A stretch of DNA of 64,000 nucleotides from Burkholderiales bacterium (GTDB lineage Bacteria > Pseudomonadota > Gammaproteobacteria > Burkholderiales > Burkholderiaceae_E). Location: assembly GCA_020248665.1 (NCBI GenBank), contig JADCHE010000013.1, positions 23,273-87,272 on the forward strand, read 5' to 3'. The translations under genes and the position numbers were made by a program. Position 1 is the stretch's first letter. Every line of letters starts with the position of its first letter. The notes under the pieces are model-generated. The model made no database searches. It had not been told where the DNA came from and saw nothing but the letters and a program-made list of their open reading frames with translations. Positions 32,514 to 41,254 of this stretch are shown piece by piece.

Positions 32514-33494
32514 TTGAATTCGAATCCGATCAGCCTTGCCGCTCGTCTAGCATGTTCCGCGATGCTGGCGCTCGGCTCGTTCGCGCCGGCACAGGCCCAG
32601 ACCGTGCTGAATGCGGCAAGCGCCTTCCCGAAGGGGCACCTGTTCTCGCAGAAGTTCGAGCGCTTCGTGGACGTCGTCAACGAGCGGGCAAAGGGCTCGC
32701 TGAGACTCGACTACAAGGGCGGCGCACCGGCGATCGGCAGCCCGTTCACGCTGGGTCAGCGCCTCCAGAAGGGCGTCTTCGACATCGTCGCGAACACCGG
32801 AGCGTACTACGACAACATCGTCCCCGAGGGGCTTGCACTGACCCTCACCGAGGTGTCGATCCAGGAGCAGCGCCGGAACGGCGCGTACGAACTCTTCAAC
32901 CGGGCGCATCAGGACAAGGGCCTGTACTACCTGGGCAAGTCCAAGGAGACCGTCCCGTTCCAGCTCTACCTGCGCAAGCCCGCGACGAAGGCCGATCTGA
33001 AGGGGCTGCGCCTGCGGGTCGCGCCGCACCACCAGCCGATGTTCACGGCGCTCGGCGCCGCCACGGTGAGAGCGGATCTGTCGGAGATCTACACCTACAT
33101 GGAGAACGGCACCATCGACGGCTTCGCATGGCCCCTCCAGGGCTTCCTCCCCGACTGGTTCCGCGTCGTCAAGTACCGGATGGAGCCCGGGTTCTATGAC
33201 GCGGACATGCAGTTCGTGATGAATCTGGCGGCCTGGCAGAAGCTGACCCCGGCCCAGCAGAAGCTGCTCACGGACACGATGATCGAGTTCGAGGCGACGA
33301 ACCTCGCCGAAGACACGGTACTGAACGACGAGGCGCGGAAGTACCAACAGCAGGGCGGGGTCGAGGTTGCAACGCTGCCGCCGGACGAGGCGAGGAAGTG
33401 GTTGGCCGCGGCGAAGGAAACCGGCTGGAAGGCGGTCGTCGAGCGCTCGCCGCAATACGGGCAGAAGCTGCGCGAACTGGTCGTGAAGCCCTGA
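32514..33494 (+). CDS. TRAP transporter solute-binding protein (DctP family)
   Basis: The 326-residue protein has a signal peptide ending in A-Q-A-Q (about residue 29) and a DctP fold. Its ligand-carboxylate-binding region includes L-K-G-L-R-L-R-V-A-P (about 160-170), the TRAP arginine, and G-T-I-D-G-F-A-W-P after it. It captures an organic acid in the periplasm for the DctQM permease encoded next. The start is a TTG at 32514 with GGAGGAG a few bases upstream; no ATG fits. The ligand is unknown. Confidence 0.9.
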   Translation: MNSNPISLAARLACSAMLALGSFAPAQAQTVLNAASAFPKGHLFSQKFERFVDVVNERAKGSLRLDYKGGAPAIGSPFTLGQRLQKGVFDIVANTGAYYDNIVPEGLALTLTEVSIQEQRRNGAYELFNRAHQDKGLYYLGKSKETVPFQLYLRKPATKADLKGLRLRVAPHHQPMFTALGAATVRADLSEIYTYMENGTIDGFAWPLQGFLPDWFRVVKYRMEPGFYDADMQFVMNLAAWQKLTPAQQKLLTDTMIEFEATNLAEDTVLNDEARKYQQQGGVEVATLPPDEARKWLAAAKETGWKAVVERSPQYGQKLRELVVKP

Positions 33495-33507
33495 CGAGCG
33501 ATCTCCC

Positions 33508-34011
33508 ATGCGCGGCTTTCTCGTGGCATTCGACCGGCTGGTCGGGGCCGGCGGAGGTCTCTGTGTCGGGCTGCTGCTGCTGCTGCCCGTCCTGATCACC
33601 GTGGACGTGGGGATGCGGTCGCTGAGGCTGGGCGCGCTGCCGTGGGTCATCGATGCGTCCGAGTACATCCTGTACGTGTCGACGCTCGCAGGCGCGCCGT
33701 GGGCGCTTCAACAGGGTGCGCACGTGTCGATCGACGCGCTGATGTCCGTACTCCCGAACCGCGTGTCGCGCGTCATCCGACGGGGCGTGCATCTGATGGG
33801 CGCCGCGGTATGTCTGCTGTTGGCGTGGTGGGGCGGTGTCGGCACTGCGGAGGCCATCTCGGCACGGACCATGATCTACAAGGCGATCACGCTGCCGGAA
33901 TGGCCGTTCCGCGCGCTGTTCACGCTGTGCATGGCGATGCTCGCCATCGAATTGGCCAGGCGCCTCGCCTACGGGTCCGCCGAGGTTCTCGGACGCGTGG
34001 AGGGCGCATGA
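33508..34011 (+). CDS. TRAP transporter small permease (DctQ family)
   Basis: The 167-residue membrane protein has four predicted helices: G-L-L-L-L-L-P-V-L-I-T-V near residue 20, then hydrophobic stretches near 50, 90 and 130. D-V-G-M-R-S and W-A-L-Q-Q-G-A-H-V are usual DctQ landmarks. It bridges the DctP binding protein and the DctM permease. It starts 13 bp after DctP and overlaps DctM by four bases (ATGA, 34008-34011). Confidence 0.88.
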   Translation: MRGFLVAFDRLVGAGGGLCVGLLLLLPVLITVDVGMRSLRLGALPWVIDASEYILYVSTLAGAPWALQQGAHVSIDALMSVLPNRVSRVIRRGVHLMGAAVCLLLAWWGGVGTAEAISARTMIYKAITLPEWPFRALFTLCMAMLAIELARRLAYGSAEVLGRVEGA

Positions 34012-35312
34012 CCTGGGTCGTCGCGCTTGTTCTGATGCTGGGTTCCGTGTGCGCGTTCCTCGCGCTCGGACTGCCGGTCGCCCTCGCGTTCCTGACCGCG
34101 GACATTCTCGGCTCGTACCTGTTCATGGGCGGGCTGCCGTCGCTGTCTTCGTTCCCGTCCGAGACTTTGGAGGCGCTGGGGAAGTTCAGCCTCACGCCGA
34201 TCCCGCTCTTCGTGCTGATGGGTGAACTGCTGTTCCACACCGGGGTCGCGTTCAAGGCGATCGAGGCGGTCGACCGCCTGATCACGCGGGTGCCGGGGCG
34301 GCTGTCGGTCGTCGCGCTGTGCGGCGGGACGCTCTTCGCGAGCCTGTCGGGATCGACGATCGCCAATACCGCGCTGCTGGGCAACGTGATGCTCCCCAAG
34401 ATGCTGGAGCTGAAGTACGACGCGCGCTTGGCGATGGGAACGATCATGGGCGTCGGCGGGATCGCGATGCTGATTCCGCCATCGGCGCTGGCGGTGCTGC
34501 TCGCCAGCCTGGCCGAGCAGTCGATCGCGGCCCTGCTGATCGCCGGCATTGTTCCCGGCGTGCTGATGGCAGTCGTCTTCCTTGCCTACGTGATCGGGCG
34601 GTGTGTCCTCGACCCGTCTCTCGCGCCCGACAACGGACGGGGTGAGGCGCCGCAGTGGCGCCCGCTTGTGGTCTATGTGCTGCCGCTGTTCGCGATCTTC
34701 GGGGTCGTGATCGGCAGCATGCTCGGCGGCATCGCGTCACCGACCGAGGCCGCCGCGCTGGGCTGCACGGCGACGTTCATTGCCTGCGCGCTCTACCGGG
34801 CGATGAGCTGGCGCAAGTTGGTGAAGGCCGGCGTCGAGACCGCGAAGATCTGCGTGATGATCCTGTTCATCATCGCCGGCTCGCTGACGTTCGCCCAGAT
34901 CCTCGCGATCTCCGGCGCGACCAACGGGTTCCTCGAGGCGATGCAAGCGCTCGATCTGTCGAAGCAGGGTGTCGTACTGCTGATGATCGCGGTGCTGCTG
35001 TTTCTTGGCTGCTTCATGGACCAGATCAGCATGATCCTGCTGACGCTGCCGTTCTTCCTGCCCCTGGCCAAGCAGCACAACATCGATATCGTGTGGCTGC
35101 TGCTGCTCATCCTCATCGCGATGGAGGTGTCTCTGCTGACCCCGCCATTCGGGTTGCTGCTGTTCGTGATGAAGGGCGTGGCGCCGTCCGGGATCACGAT
35201 GATGCAGGTGTACAAGGCCGCGGTCCCGTTCGTCGTGCTCAAGCTGCTGGTGATGGCGCTGATCTTCGCGGCCCCCGCGCTCGCGACCTGGCTGCCCAGA
35301 ATGCTGCTTTGA
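34008..35312 (+). CDS. TRAP transporter large permease (DctM family)
   Basis: The 434-residue protein is very hydrophobic, with about a dozen membrane segments. Landmarks are P-I-P-L-F-V-L-M-G-E-L-L near 65, F-A-S-L-S-G-S-T-I-A-N-T-A near 105 and G-V-G-G-I-A-M-L-I-P-P-S near 145. G-C-F-M-D-Q-I-S lies near 345 and L-L-T-P-P-F-G-L-L-L near 375. It is the sodium-driven transport subunit. With DctP and DctQ it makes a complete TRAP system for an unknown carboxylate. The start overlaps DctQ, and the next SDR gene begins 14 bp after the stop. Confidence 0.92.
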   Translation: MTWVVALVLMLGSVCAFLALGLPVALAFLTADILGSYLFMGGLPSLSSFPSETLEALGKFSLTPIPLFVLMGELLFHTGVAFKAIEAVDRLITRVPGRLSVVALCGGTLFASLSGSTIANTALLGNVMLPKMLELKYDARLAMGTIMGVGGIAMLIPPSALAVLLASLAEQSIAALLIAGIVPGVLMAVVFLAYVIGRCVLDPSLAPDNGRGEAPQWRPLVVYVLPLFAIFGVVIGSMLGGIASPTEAAALGCTATFIACALYRAMSWRKLVKAGVETAKICVMILFIIAGSLTFAQILAISGATNGFLEAMQALDLSKQGVVLLMIAVLLFLGCFMDQISMILLTLPFFLPLAKQHNIDIVWLLLLILIAMEVSLLTPPFGLLLFVMKGVAPSGITMMQVYKAAVPFVVLKLLVMALIFAAPALATWLPRMLL

Positions 35313-35326
35313 TGGGAGGAGTTGCG

Positions 35327-36058
35327 ATGGATGGGGTCAAGCGGTCGGTCGTGATCGTGGGTGCGGGCGACGCGACGGGCGGCGCGATTGCGAAGCGCTT
35401 CGCCCGCGAAGGATTTGCTGTGGTCGTCGTGCGCCGGCAGGCCGACAAGCTCGTCCCTCTTTGCGAGGCGATCAGGGCGGACGGCGGCGAGGTACACGGC
35501 TTCGGTGTCGATGCACGGATCGAGGAGAACGTCGTCGACCTGTTCGATCGGGTCGAGCGCGACATCGCCTCGGTCGAGCTGGCGGTCTTCAACATCGGCG
35601 GCAACGTCTCGTTCAAGCTCGCCGAGACGACATCGCGCGTCTACTTCAAGGTGTGGCAGATGGCCTGCCTCGCCGGATTCCTGACGGGGCGCGAAGCGGC
35701 CCGCAGGATGGTGCCGCGCGGGCGCGGCAAGATCTTCTTCACGGGAGCGACTGCGAGCTTGCGTGGCGGGTCGGGCTTCAGCGCCTTCGCCGGGGCGAAG
35801 CACGGGCTGCGGGCGATCGCCCAGTCGATGGCACGCGAGCTCGGACCCCAGGGAATCCACGTCGCCCACGTCGTCGTGGACGGGCCGATTGATACCGAGT
35901 TCACCCGGGCGCGCCCGGACCTCCTGACCGGTCGAGAGTATCCGGATTCGATCGTGCGGCCCGACGATGTGGCGCATGCCTATCTCGACCTGTTCCGACA
36001 GCCCCGCAGCAGCTGGACCCACGAACTCGACTTGCGCCCCTGGGGCGAGAAATGGTGA
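35327..36058 (+). CDS. SDR-family protein lacking the catalytic tyrosine (paralogue 2)
   Basis: This 243-residue paralogue of the first SDR in the operon shares G-R-E-A-A-R-R-M, F-T-G-A-T-A-S-x-R-G-G and A-Q-S-M-A-R-E-L-G-P-Q-G. It also shares the C-terminus E-L-D-L-R-P-W-x-E-K. The Y-x3-K position is F154-A-G-A-K158. The cofactor loop is G-A-G-D-A-T-G-G, a variant spacing. GGAGG 6 bases ahead supports the ATG at 35327 rather than the one at 35312. Two copies kept in one operon suggest two steps on similar substrates or a heteromer. Confidence 0.85.
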   Translation: MDGVKRSVVIVGAGDATGGAIAKRFAREGFAVVVVRRQADKLVPLCEAIRADGGEVHGFGVDARIEENVVDLFDRVERDIASVELAVFNIGGNVSFKLAETTSRVYFKVWQMACLAGFLTGREAARRMVPRGRGKIFFTGATASLRGGSGFSAFAGAKHGLRAIAQSMARELGPQGIHVAHVVVDGPIDTEFTRARPDLLTGREYPDSIVRPDDVAHAYLDLFRQPRSSWTHELDLRPWGEKW

Positions 36059-36075
36059 CGAACGGAGAACCGGAC

Positions 36076-36666
36076 ATGACACGGAAGGTTGAATTCTTCT
36101 ACGATTTCGGCAGCCCGACGGCGTACCTCGCCTTCAAGCGACTGCCGTCGATCGCGGCCCGCCACGGTGCGACGATCCTGTATCGACCTTTCCTGCTCGG
36201 TGGCGTGTTCAAGGCCGTCGGCACGCATTCGCCTGTCGAGAATGCCGCGAAGGGCGACTGGATGTGGCGGGACCTGCAACGCTTCGCCGCCCGGGACGGC
36301 ATCCCGATGGCGCGGAACCCGCACTTTCCCATCAACACGCTGCCGATCATGCGGGGTGCAATGGTCGCGGCCCGCGACGACGTGCTCGTCCCGTACTCGG
36401 AAGCGATGTTCGACGCGATCTGGCGCGACGGCAAGAACTTGGGCGACCCTGCGGTGATCGGTGCGGTCATCGGCGCGGCGGATCTCGATCCGAAGCGATA
36501 CTTCGCAGGTGTGGACGAGACGGACATCAAGAACGCCCTGAAGGCCTCCACCGAGGAGGCCATCGCTCGGGGCGCGTTCGGTGCGCCGACCTTCTTCGTC
36601 GGCGGCGAGATGCACTTCGGGCAGGACCGACTCGACTTCGTCGAAGCTGCGCTCCTGGCTGCCTGA
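36076..36666 (+). CDS. Kappa-GST/DsbA-like isomerase (2-hydroxychromene-2-carboxylate isomerase family)
   Basis: The 196-residue protein has the DsbA-like thioredoxin fold with a large helical insert. The active serine S13 is in Y-D-F-G-S-P-T-A-Y, replacing the redox C-x-x-C, and G-A-F-G-A-P-T-F-F-V sits at the cis-proline. That is the pattern of HCCA isomerase (NahD-type), which uses glutathione to isomerise a ring-fission product. In this operon it may isomerise another unsaturated acid. GGAGA precedes the ATG by 8 bases, and the gene follows the second SDR by 17 bp. Confidence 0.88.
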   Translation: MTRKVEFFYDFGSPTAYLAFKRLPSIAARHGATILYRPFLLGGVFKAVGTHSPVENAAKGDWMWRDLQRFAARDGIPMARNPHFPINTLPIMRGAMVAARDDVLVPYSEAMFDAIWRDGKNLGDPAVIGAVIGAADLDPKRYFAGVDETDIKNALKASTEEAIARGAFGAPTFFVGGEMHFGQDRLDFVEAALLAA

Positions 36667-36742
36667 CGCGACATCGCACATTCACCTGTGTCCGAGCGCG
36701 GCTTAGGCGCCGCGGACGCATCGAACGCCCCAGGACATCCTG

Positions 36743-37975
36743 ATGAACTTGAATAGCGAAAACACGTCGACCGGGCCGCTCACGGGCGTCAGGATCCTCG
36801 ACCTGTCGACGGTCGTTTCCGGCCCGCTCGCCACGATGCATCTGGCGATGCAGGGCGCGGACGTCGTGAAGGTCGAACCGCTGGGCGGCGACATCAACCG
36901 CCGCAGTCGGCAGAAGGTCAGCGCGAACGGCGAGTTCTCGGCGTTGTTCGTCTCGACCAACCGCGGCAAGCGATCGATCGCCTTGGATCTCAAGAATCCG
37001 CGCGCGGTCGAGGTCCTCCGCCGACTCATCGGGACCGCGGACGTCCTCGTGCAGAACTTTCGCCCGGGCACCATGGAGCGGCTGGGCCTGGGCTACGACA
37101 CGGTACGCTCGTTGAATCCGCGCCTCGTGTATGTGTCGATCAGCGGCGTCGGAGATCGAGGCCCGTATGTTCGCAAGCGAATCTACGATCCGATGATCCA
37201 GGCACTGTCCGGCCTGGCCGACATCCAGTCCGAGCAAGTGGGCAATCGTCCGCGGATGATCAGGACGATCGTCGCGGACAAGACCACGTCGATCTTCACC
37301 GCCCAGGCCATCGCGGCTGCGCTCTACGCGCGTGAGCGCACCGGGGCTGGACAGCACGTCAAGCTGTCGCTGCTCTCCACGATGCTTTCGTTCCTGTGGC
37401 CGGAAGGGATGATGCAGTACACCGTGGTTGGCGGCGAGAAGTCGGCGGCAAGCACCAATGCCGGACCCGACCTCATCTTCGAGGCGGCGGACGGCTATCT
37501 CACGGTCGGCACGATCACCGACGTGGAGTGGCAAGGGTTCTGCGACGCGACCGAACGCCCTGACCTGAAGACGGACCCGCGGTTCGCGACGGCTGAACGC
37601 AGATCGCTCAACTCGATCGAACGCATCACGCTGATGGGCGAGATCCTCAAGGCCCGGCCCCGGGACGAGTGGCTCGCGCGACTCGACGATGCGGACGTTC
37701 CGTGCGCACCGGTCCTTCGCCGGAGTGAGATCGTCGACAACGAGCAGGTCGTCGCGATGGAGCTGGTCGAAGTCCTCGATCAGCCGTCGGTCGGACACGT
37801 CAGGCAGCCCCGGCCTGCCGCGACATTCGGAGACGCGCCTTCGCCGCTGGCGGGGGCAAGACCTGCGCCGTCGATCGGCGAACACAGCGAGGCTCTGCTT
37901 CGGGAGCTCGGTTACGATGACGCCGAGATCGATGCGCTCTCTGCCGATGCCGTCGTTCGCCGGGCCGCGCGGTGA
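36743..37975 (+). CDS. CaiB/BaiF family III CoA-transferase
   Basis: The 410-residue protein opens with G-V-R-I-L-D-L-S-T-V-V-S-G-P, then G-A-D-V-V-K-V-E-P-L-G-G-D. It has the R-G-K-R-S-I-A-L-D-L-K stretch that contacts CoA, and D149 in Y-D-P-M-I-Q-A-L-S-G as the catalytic aspartate. It moves CoA from an acyl-CoA donor to a carboxylic acid. Following a TRAP transporter and two SDRs it probably activates the imported acid for further breakdown. The gap to the isomerase gene is 76 bp, so it is likely the last gene of the same operon. Confidence 0.92.
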   Translation: MNLNSENTSTGPLTGVRILDLSTVVSGPLATMHLAMQGADVVKVEPLGGDINRRSRQKVSANGEFSALFVSTNRGKRSIALDLKNPRAVEVLRRLIGTADVLVQNFRPGTMERLGLGYDTVRSLNPRLVYVSISGVGDRGPYVRKRIYDPMIQALSGLADIQSEQVGNRPRMIRTIVADKTTSIFTAQAIAAALYARERTGAGQHVKLSLLSTMLSFLWPEGMMQYTVVGGEKSAASTNAGPDLIFEAADGYLTVGTITDVEWQGFCDATERPDLKTDPRFATAERRSLNSIERITLMGEILKARPRDEWLARLDDADVPCAPVLRRSEIVDNEQVVAMELVEVLDQPSVGHVRQPRPAATFGDAPSPLAGARPAPSIGEHSEALLRELGYDDAEIDALSADAVVRRAAR

Positions 37976-38159
37976 CGATGATTCGTCGACGGGTGCCAGG
38001 GCGGCCCGATCGCCGATCCGTTGGCTACGCAGGGCCGCCCGCCCCGTAGGCTGCCGGCCGGCGCCGCAGGCGCCATAATCTCGTTCGGGCGGCGCGGCCA
38101 GGACCGGGAGCACCGGAATCCCGGGACGATGCGCCCCAGCGTAATCCAAGGAGACGCAC

Positions 38160-39137
38160 TTGAAGACACGCATCACCGAGCTGCTCGGCATCGAGCACCC
38201 GATCATCCAGGGCGGCATGCACTACGTGGGCTTCGCGGAGCTGGCCGCGGCGGTCTCGAACGCCGGCGGGCTCGGTATCATCACCGGCCTGACCCAGAAG
38301 ACCCCGGAGCTGCTCGCGAAGGAGATCGCGAAGTGCCGGGAGATGACCGACAAGCCGTTCGGCGTGAACCTGACCTTCCTGCCGACCTTCGCCAAGCCGC
38401 CGTATCCCGAGTACATCCGCGCGATCATCGAGGGCGGGATCAAGGTCGTCGAGACGGCCGGCCGCAACCCCGAGCCGTACATGCCCTACCTGAAGGCCGC
38501 GGGCATCAAGGTGATCCACAAGTGCACCTCGGTACGCCACTCGCTGAAGGCCGAGGCGATCGGCTGCGACGCGGTCAGCGTCGACGGCTTCGAGTGCGGC
38601 GGCCACCCGGGCGAGGACGACATCCCCAACTTCATCCTGCTGCCGCGCGCGGCCGAGGAGCTGAAGATCCCGTTCGTCGCCTCGGGCGGCATGGCCGACG
38701 GCCGCAGCCTGGTCGCGGCACTCGCGCTCGGCGCCGACGGCATCAACATGGGCACGCGCTTCATCGCGACGAAGGAGGCGCCGGTCCACGAGAACGTCAA
38801 GAAGGCGATCGTCGCCGCCAGCGAGCTCGACACGCGGCTGATCATGCGCCCGCTGCGCAACACCGAGCGCGTGCTGATGAACCAGGGCGTGAAGGAGATC
38901 CTCGAGATCGAGCGCGACAAGGGCGCCGCGCTGAAGATCGAGGACATCCACGACAAGGTCGCCGGGATCTACCCGAAGGTGATGACCGACGGCGAGATGG
39001 AGGCGGGCGCCTGGAGCTGCGGCATGGTCGCGGGCCTGATCCACGACGTGCCGTCGTGCCGCGAGCTGATCGACCGGATCATGCGCGAGGCCGACGAGAT
39101 CATCGGGAAGCAGCTCGCGGGGTTCGCGAAGGGCTGA
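38160..39137 (+). CDS. Nitronate monooxygenase (NPD-family flavoprotein)
   Basis: The 325-residue TIM-barrel FMN protein has P-I-I-Q-G-G-M and S-N-A-G-G-L-G-I-I-T-G at the start. H-K-C-T-S-V-R-H lies mid-barrel, then G-F-E-C-G-G-H-P-G, the conserved histidine of the family, and A-S-G-G-M-A-D-G-R at the phosphate site. Members oxidise nitronates, such as propionate-3-nitronate, or act as related FMN oxidoreductases. The start is a TTG with GGAG 6 bases ahead. It lies 184 bp after the CoA-transferase, so it could have its own promoter. Confidence 0.87.
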   Translation: MKTRITELLGIEHPIIQGGMHYVGFAELAAAVSNAGGLGIITGLTQKTPELLAKEIAKCREMTDKPFGVNLTFLPTFAKPPYPEYIRAIIEGGIKVVETAGRNPEPYMPYLKAAGIKVIHKCTSVRHSLKAEAIGCDAVSVDGFECGGHPGEDDIPNFILLPRAAEELKIPFVASGGMADGRSLVAALALGADGINMGTRFIATKEAPVHENVKKAIVAASELDTRLIMRPLRNTERVLMNQGVKEILEIERDKGAALKIEDIHDKVAGIYPKVMTDGEMEAGAWSCGMVAGLIHDVPSCRELIDRIMREADEIIGKQLAGFAKG

Positions 39138-39208
39138 TACCGTGGTGCCCTCGGCCGGCCCGCCTCGGCGCGGCCGCCCGAGGCTCCATCCCGATCCGGA
39201 AGGTCGCC

Positions 39209-40156
39209 ATGCCCCGCATCACCTTCGTCGGCGCCGACAACCGGCGCAGCACGGTCGATGTCGCCGAGGGGGCGTCGCTGATGCAGGCGTCGAAGGCGTT
39301 CCCGTTCGCGCTGGAGGGGGCGTGCGGCGGCCGGATGGGCTGCGCGACCTGCCACGTCGTCGTGCCGGAGCCGTGGTTCTCGCGGCTCCCGCTCTGGAGC
39401 GAGCGGGAGGAGCGGATGCTCGACGCGGCCTTCGACATCACGCCCCACTCGCGCCTCGGCTGCCAGGTGATCGTCGATGCGTCGATGGACGGCATGGTCG
39501 TCCACCTGCCGCCGGCGGCCGACTTCGAGGCGGCCGTGCTCGGCGCGGCGGCGTCGTCGGCCCCGGTGCCGGCGGGCGACCCGCAACGGGAGGCGGTGTC
39601 GGCCGCGCCTGCCGTTCCCGCGGCGGGACGCGCCGTTGCCCACGGGCGGCCCGAGCAGGCGACCTCGTACCGACGCCGCGACGGATCGACGCCGATCGAG
39701 GCCCGGGGCCCGGTCGCCTACATGCATCCCGAAGACGTCGGCCGATGGCACGTGCCGGGCTCGGTCCGCACGCCGGCCATGCTGGTGCCCGACTACGCCG
39801 ACGGGCGGGATGGGGTCGACACGGTGAAGGTGCTGTTCGCCTCCGACACCGTGATCGTCTTCGAGTCGTTCCGGCGCAAGGGGACTCGCGACACGGCCCA
39901 CGTGCATCCGGACCACGATTCGATCGTCTACCAGAAGCGGGGGCGGGTCCTGATGCGGGTCGGCCCCGACGTGTTCGTGGTGGAGGCGGGTGACACGTAC
40001 TTCCATCCGCGCGGCGCATTGCACCAGCACGAGGCGCTCGAGGACTCGGTGCGGATCGAGACGAAGCTGTACCCCGGCGGAGGCGCCATCGCCGCATGGA
40101 ACGCGCTCGTCGCGGGCGGCAGCGGCGAGATCCCGGTCCTCCGGGACGACGACTGA
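39209..40156 (+). CDS. Adrenodoxin-type [2Fe-2S] ferredoxin fused to a cupin domain
   Basis: The 315-residue protein has two domains. Residues 1-105 form a vertebrate-type ferredoxin with cluster ligands C39, C45, C48 (spacing C-x5-C-x2-C) and C85. After an Ala/Pro-rich linker (about 105-150), residues 195-290 form a cupin with H231-V-H233 in the first metal motif and H272-Q-H274 in the second. A tandem of this sort could let the iron-sulfur domain feed electrons to a cupin oxygenase, or sense redox state. GGAAGG upstream supports the ATG. It is separated from the nitronate monooxygenase by only 71 bp and may share its transcript. I do not know a characterised protein with this layout. Confidence 0.85.
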   Translation: MPRITFVGADNRRSTVDVAEGASLMQASKAFPFALEGACGGRMGCATCHVVVPEPWFSRLPLWSEREERMLDAAFDITPHSRLGCQVIVDASMDGMVVHLPPAADFEAAVLGAAASSAPVPAGDPQREAVSAAPAVPAAGRAVAHGRPEQATSYRRRDGSTPIEARGPVAYMHPEDVGRWHVPGSVRTPAMLVPDYADGRDGVDTVKVLFASDTVIVFESFRRKGTRDTAHVHPDHDSIVYQKRGRVLMRVGPDVFVVEAGDTYFHPRGALHQHEALEDSVRIETKLYPGGGAIAAWNALVAGGSGEIPVLRDDD

Positions 40157-40222
40157 CCCGGGGTCGCAAGCCTCGCGACCGGACCCGTCGGGACGGTCGC
40201 CTGCCTGGTGCGAGGAGCGACG

Positions 40223-40955
40223 ATGATCTTCAGGACATGGGCGGCCGGCCTCGCGGCGACGCTCGCGTCGTGGGCCGTGGCGCAGCCGATGGTGCCGCTG
40301 CAGCTGCAGTGCTCGGGCCGCGAGCCGCAATGGCGGCTCGACGCCGGGCCCGAGGCCGCGCTGCTGACGCGCCCCGACGCGAAACCCGTCGCCGAGACGT
40401 TCCGTGGCACGCTGCTCCGCCTGGTCTCGCCGCAATGGGACGGGGCCGCCTGGCGCGGCGCCGTGCCCGCCTCGCCGTCGCGCGCGCTCGCGGCCACGGT
40501 CCGGCGCGAGGCCTGCGCCGAGCCGGGCGCGCCCTCCGGCGCGAACGCGCGCGGCGCGGTCGTGCCGCCCGACGGTCCGCCGCTGGCCGGCTGCTGCCGC
40601 GCGACCTTCGGCTACGACCTCGCGCGGGCGCCGCTTGCCGACTTCGAGACGAAGGCGGCGGAAGACTGGTCGGCGCGGTTGCCGGCGCTGCTCGGCGCGC
40701 CCGCTCGATGCGGGCGGCGCGACGGTTCGCATGATCGACGTGCGCGGCGCGATCCACGACTGCGAGGTCGACGGCTCGCGACGCCGGGTCGTCGCGACGC
40801 GCGCGGCCGCGCCCGGCGCCGAGATGAAGCCTTCGGCCGCGTCGCCGGTGCTGTGGCCCGTGCGCGAGCAGCCGCCGGTGATCGACTGCGGCCGCGTCGA
40901 GCGCGTGCTCGACCGCGGCCGGCCGTTCGGCTGGCTGCAGTACGACCCCTGCTGA
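40223..40955 (+). pseudogene. Exported hypothetical protein, frameshifted near 40700
   Basis: A GAGGAG site leads into an ATG at 40223, with a signal peptide ending in A-V-A-Q (about residue 20). About 140 residues with repeated Pro/Ala/Arg follow, including G-C-C-R-A-T-F-G-Y-D-L. At about 40698-40706 the sensible reading moves one frame: the next frame continues L-D-A-G-G-A-T-V-R-M-I-D-V-R-G-A-I-H-D-C-E-V and ends at the TGA at 40953 after W-L-Q-Y-D-P-C. One surplus base in the GC-run at this point would explain it, either a real mutation or a sequencing error. No domain is recognised. The paired cysteines suggest disulfides in the periplasm. Confidence 0.65.
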
Positions 40956-40962
40956 GGCCGCG

Positions 40963-41229
40963 TCAGTCGACGATCACGGCGCCGCGGGCGGCGAGCAGCT
41001 CGCGCAGCACCGAGCGGTGGCAGCGCGTCGCGTCCTCGCAGTAGCAGCCGACCGACAGCGCGGTCGTGCGCGACAGCGCGGCGAGCAGGTCGAGGTCGCG
41101 CGACGGCCCGGGCTCGGCCATCTCCGCACGGTAGCCGCGCACGAACGCGCGCCACTGCGCGTCGGTCGTCGCGGCCCGCGCGGCGCGCCCAGCCGGACGA
41201 TCCTGAGCGCCATTGCGCCATTGCGCCAT
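40963..41229 (-). pseudogene. DUF488-family protein, C-terminal remnant
   Basis: Only the last 60 or so residues match: W-R-A-F-V-R-G-Y-R-A-E-M-A-E-P, then L-L-A-A-L-S-R, then S-V-G-C-Y-C-E-D-A-T-R-C-H-R-S-V-L. That is the C-terminal half of DUF488 proteins, which are normally about 115-180 residues with an N-terminal half that is missing here. The only ATG (41229) lies inside a short tandem repeat, so the first 15-20 residues are probably not genuine. It follows cphA on the same strand by 24 bp. It may be a decayed gene whose 5' end was lost when the repeat formed. Confidence 0.65.
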
Positions 41230-41254
41230 TGCGCCGCTCCGCCGCTGCGCCGCT
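41207..41254. repeat. Six tandem 8-bp units at the cphA 3' end
   Basis: GCGCCATT occurs three times in a row (41207-41230), then GCGCCGCT, CCGCCGCT and GCGCCGCT (41231-41254). The last unit abuts the cphA stop codon. The array supplies the ATG of the DUF488 remnant, so replication slippage here could explain the loss of that gene's 5' half. Confidence 0.85.

Noticed and set aside
41207..41254. Short repeats as a CRISPR array
   Set aside because: Units are 8 bp and contiguous with no spacers; this is a simple tandem repeat.
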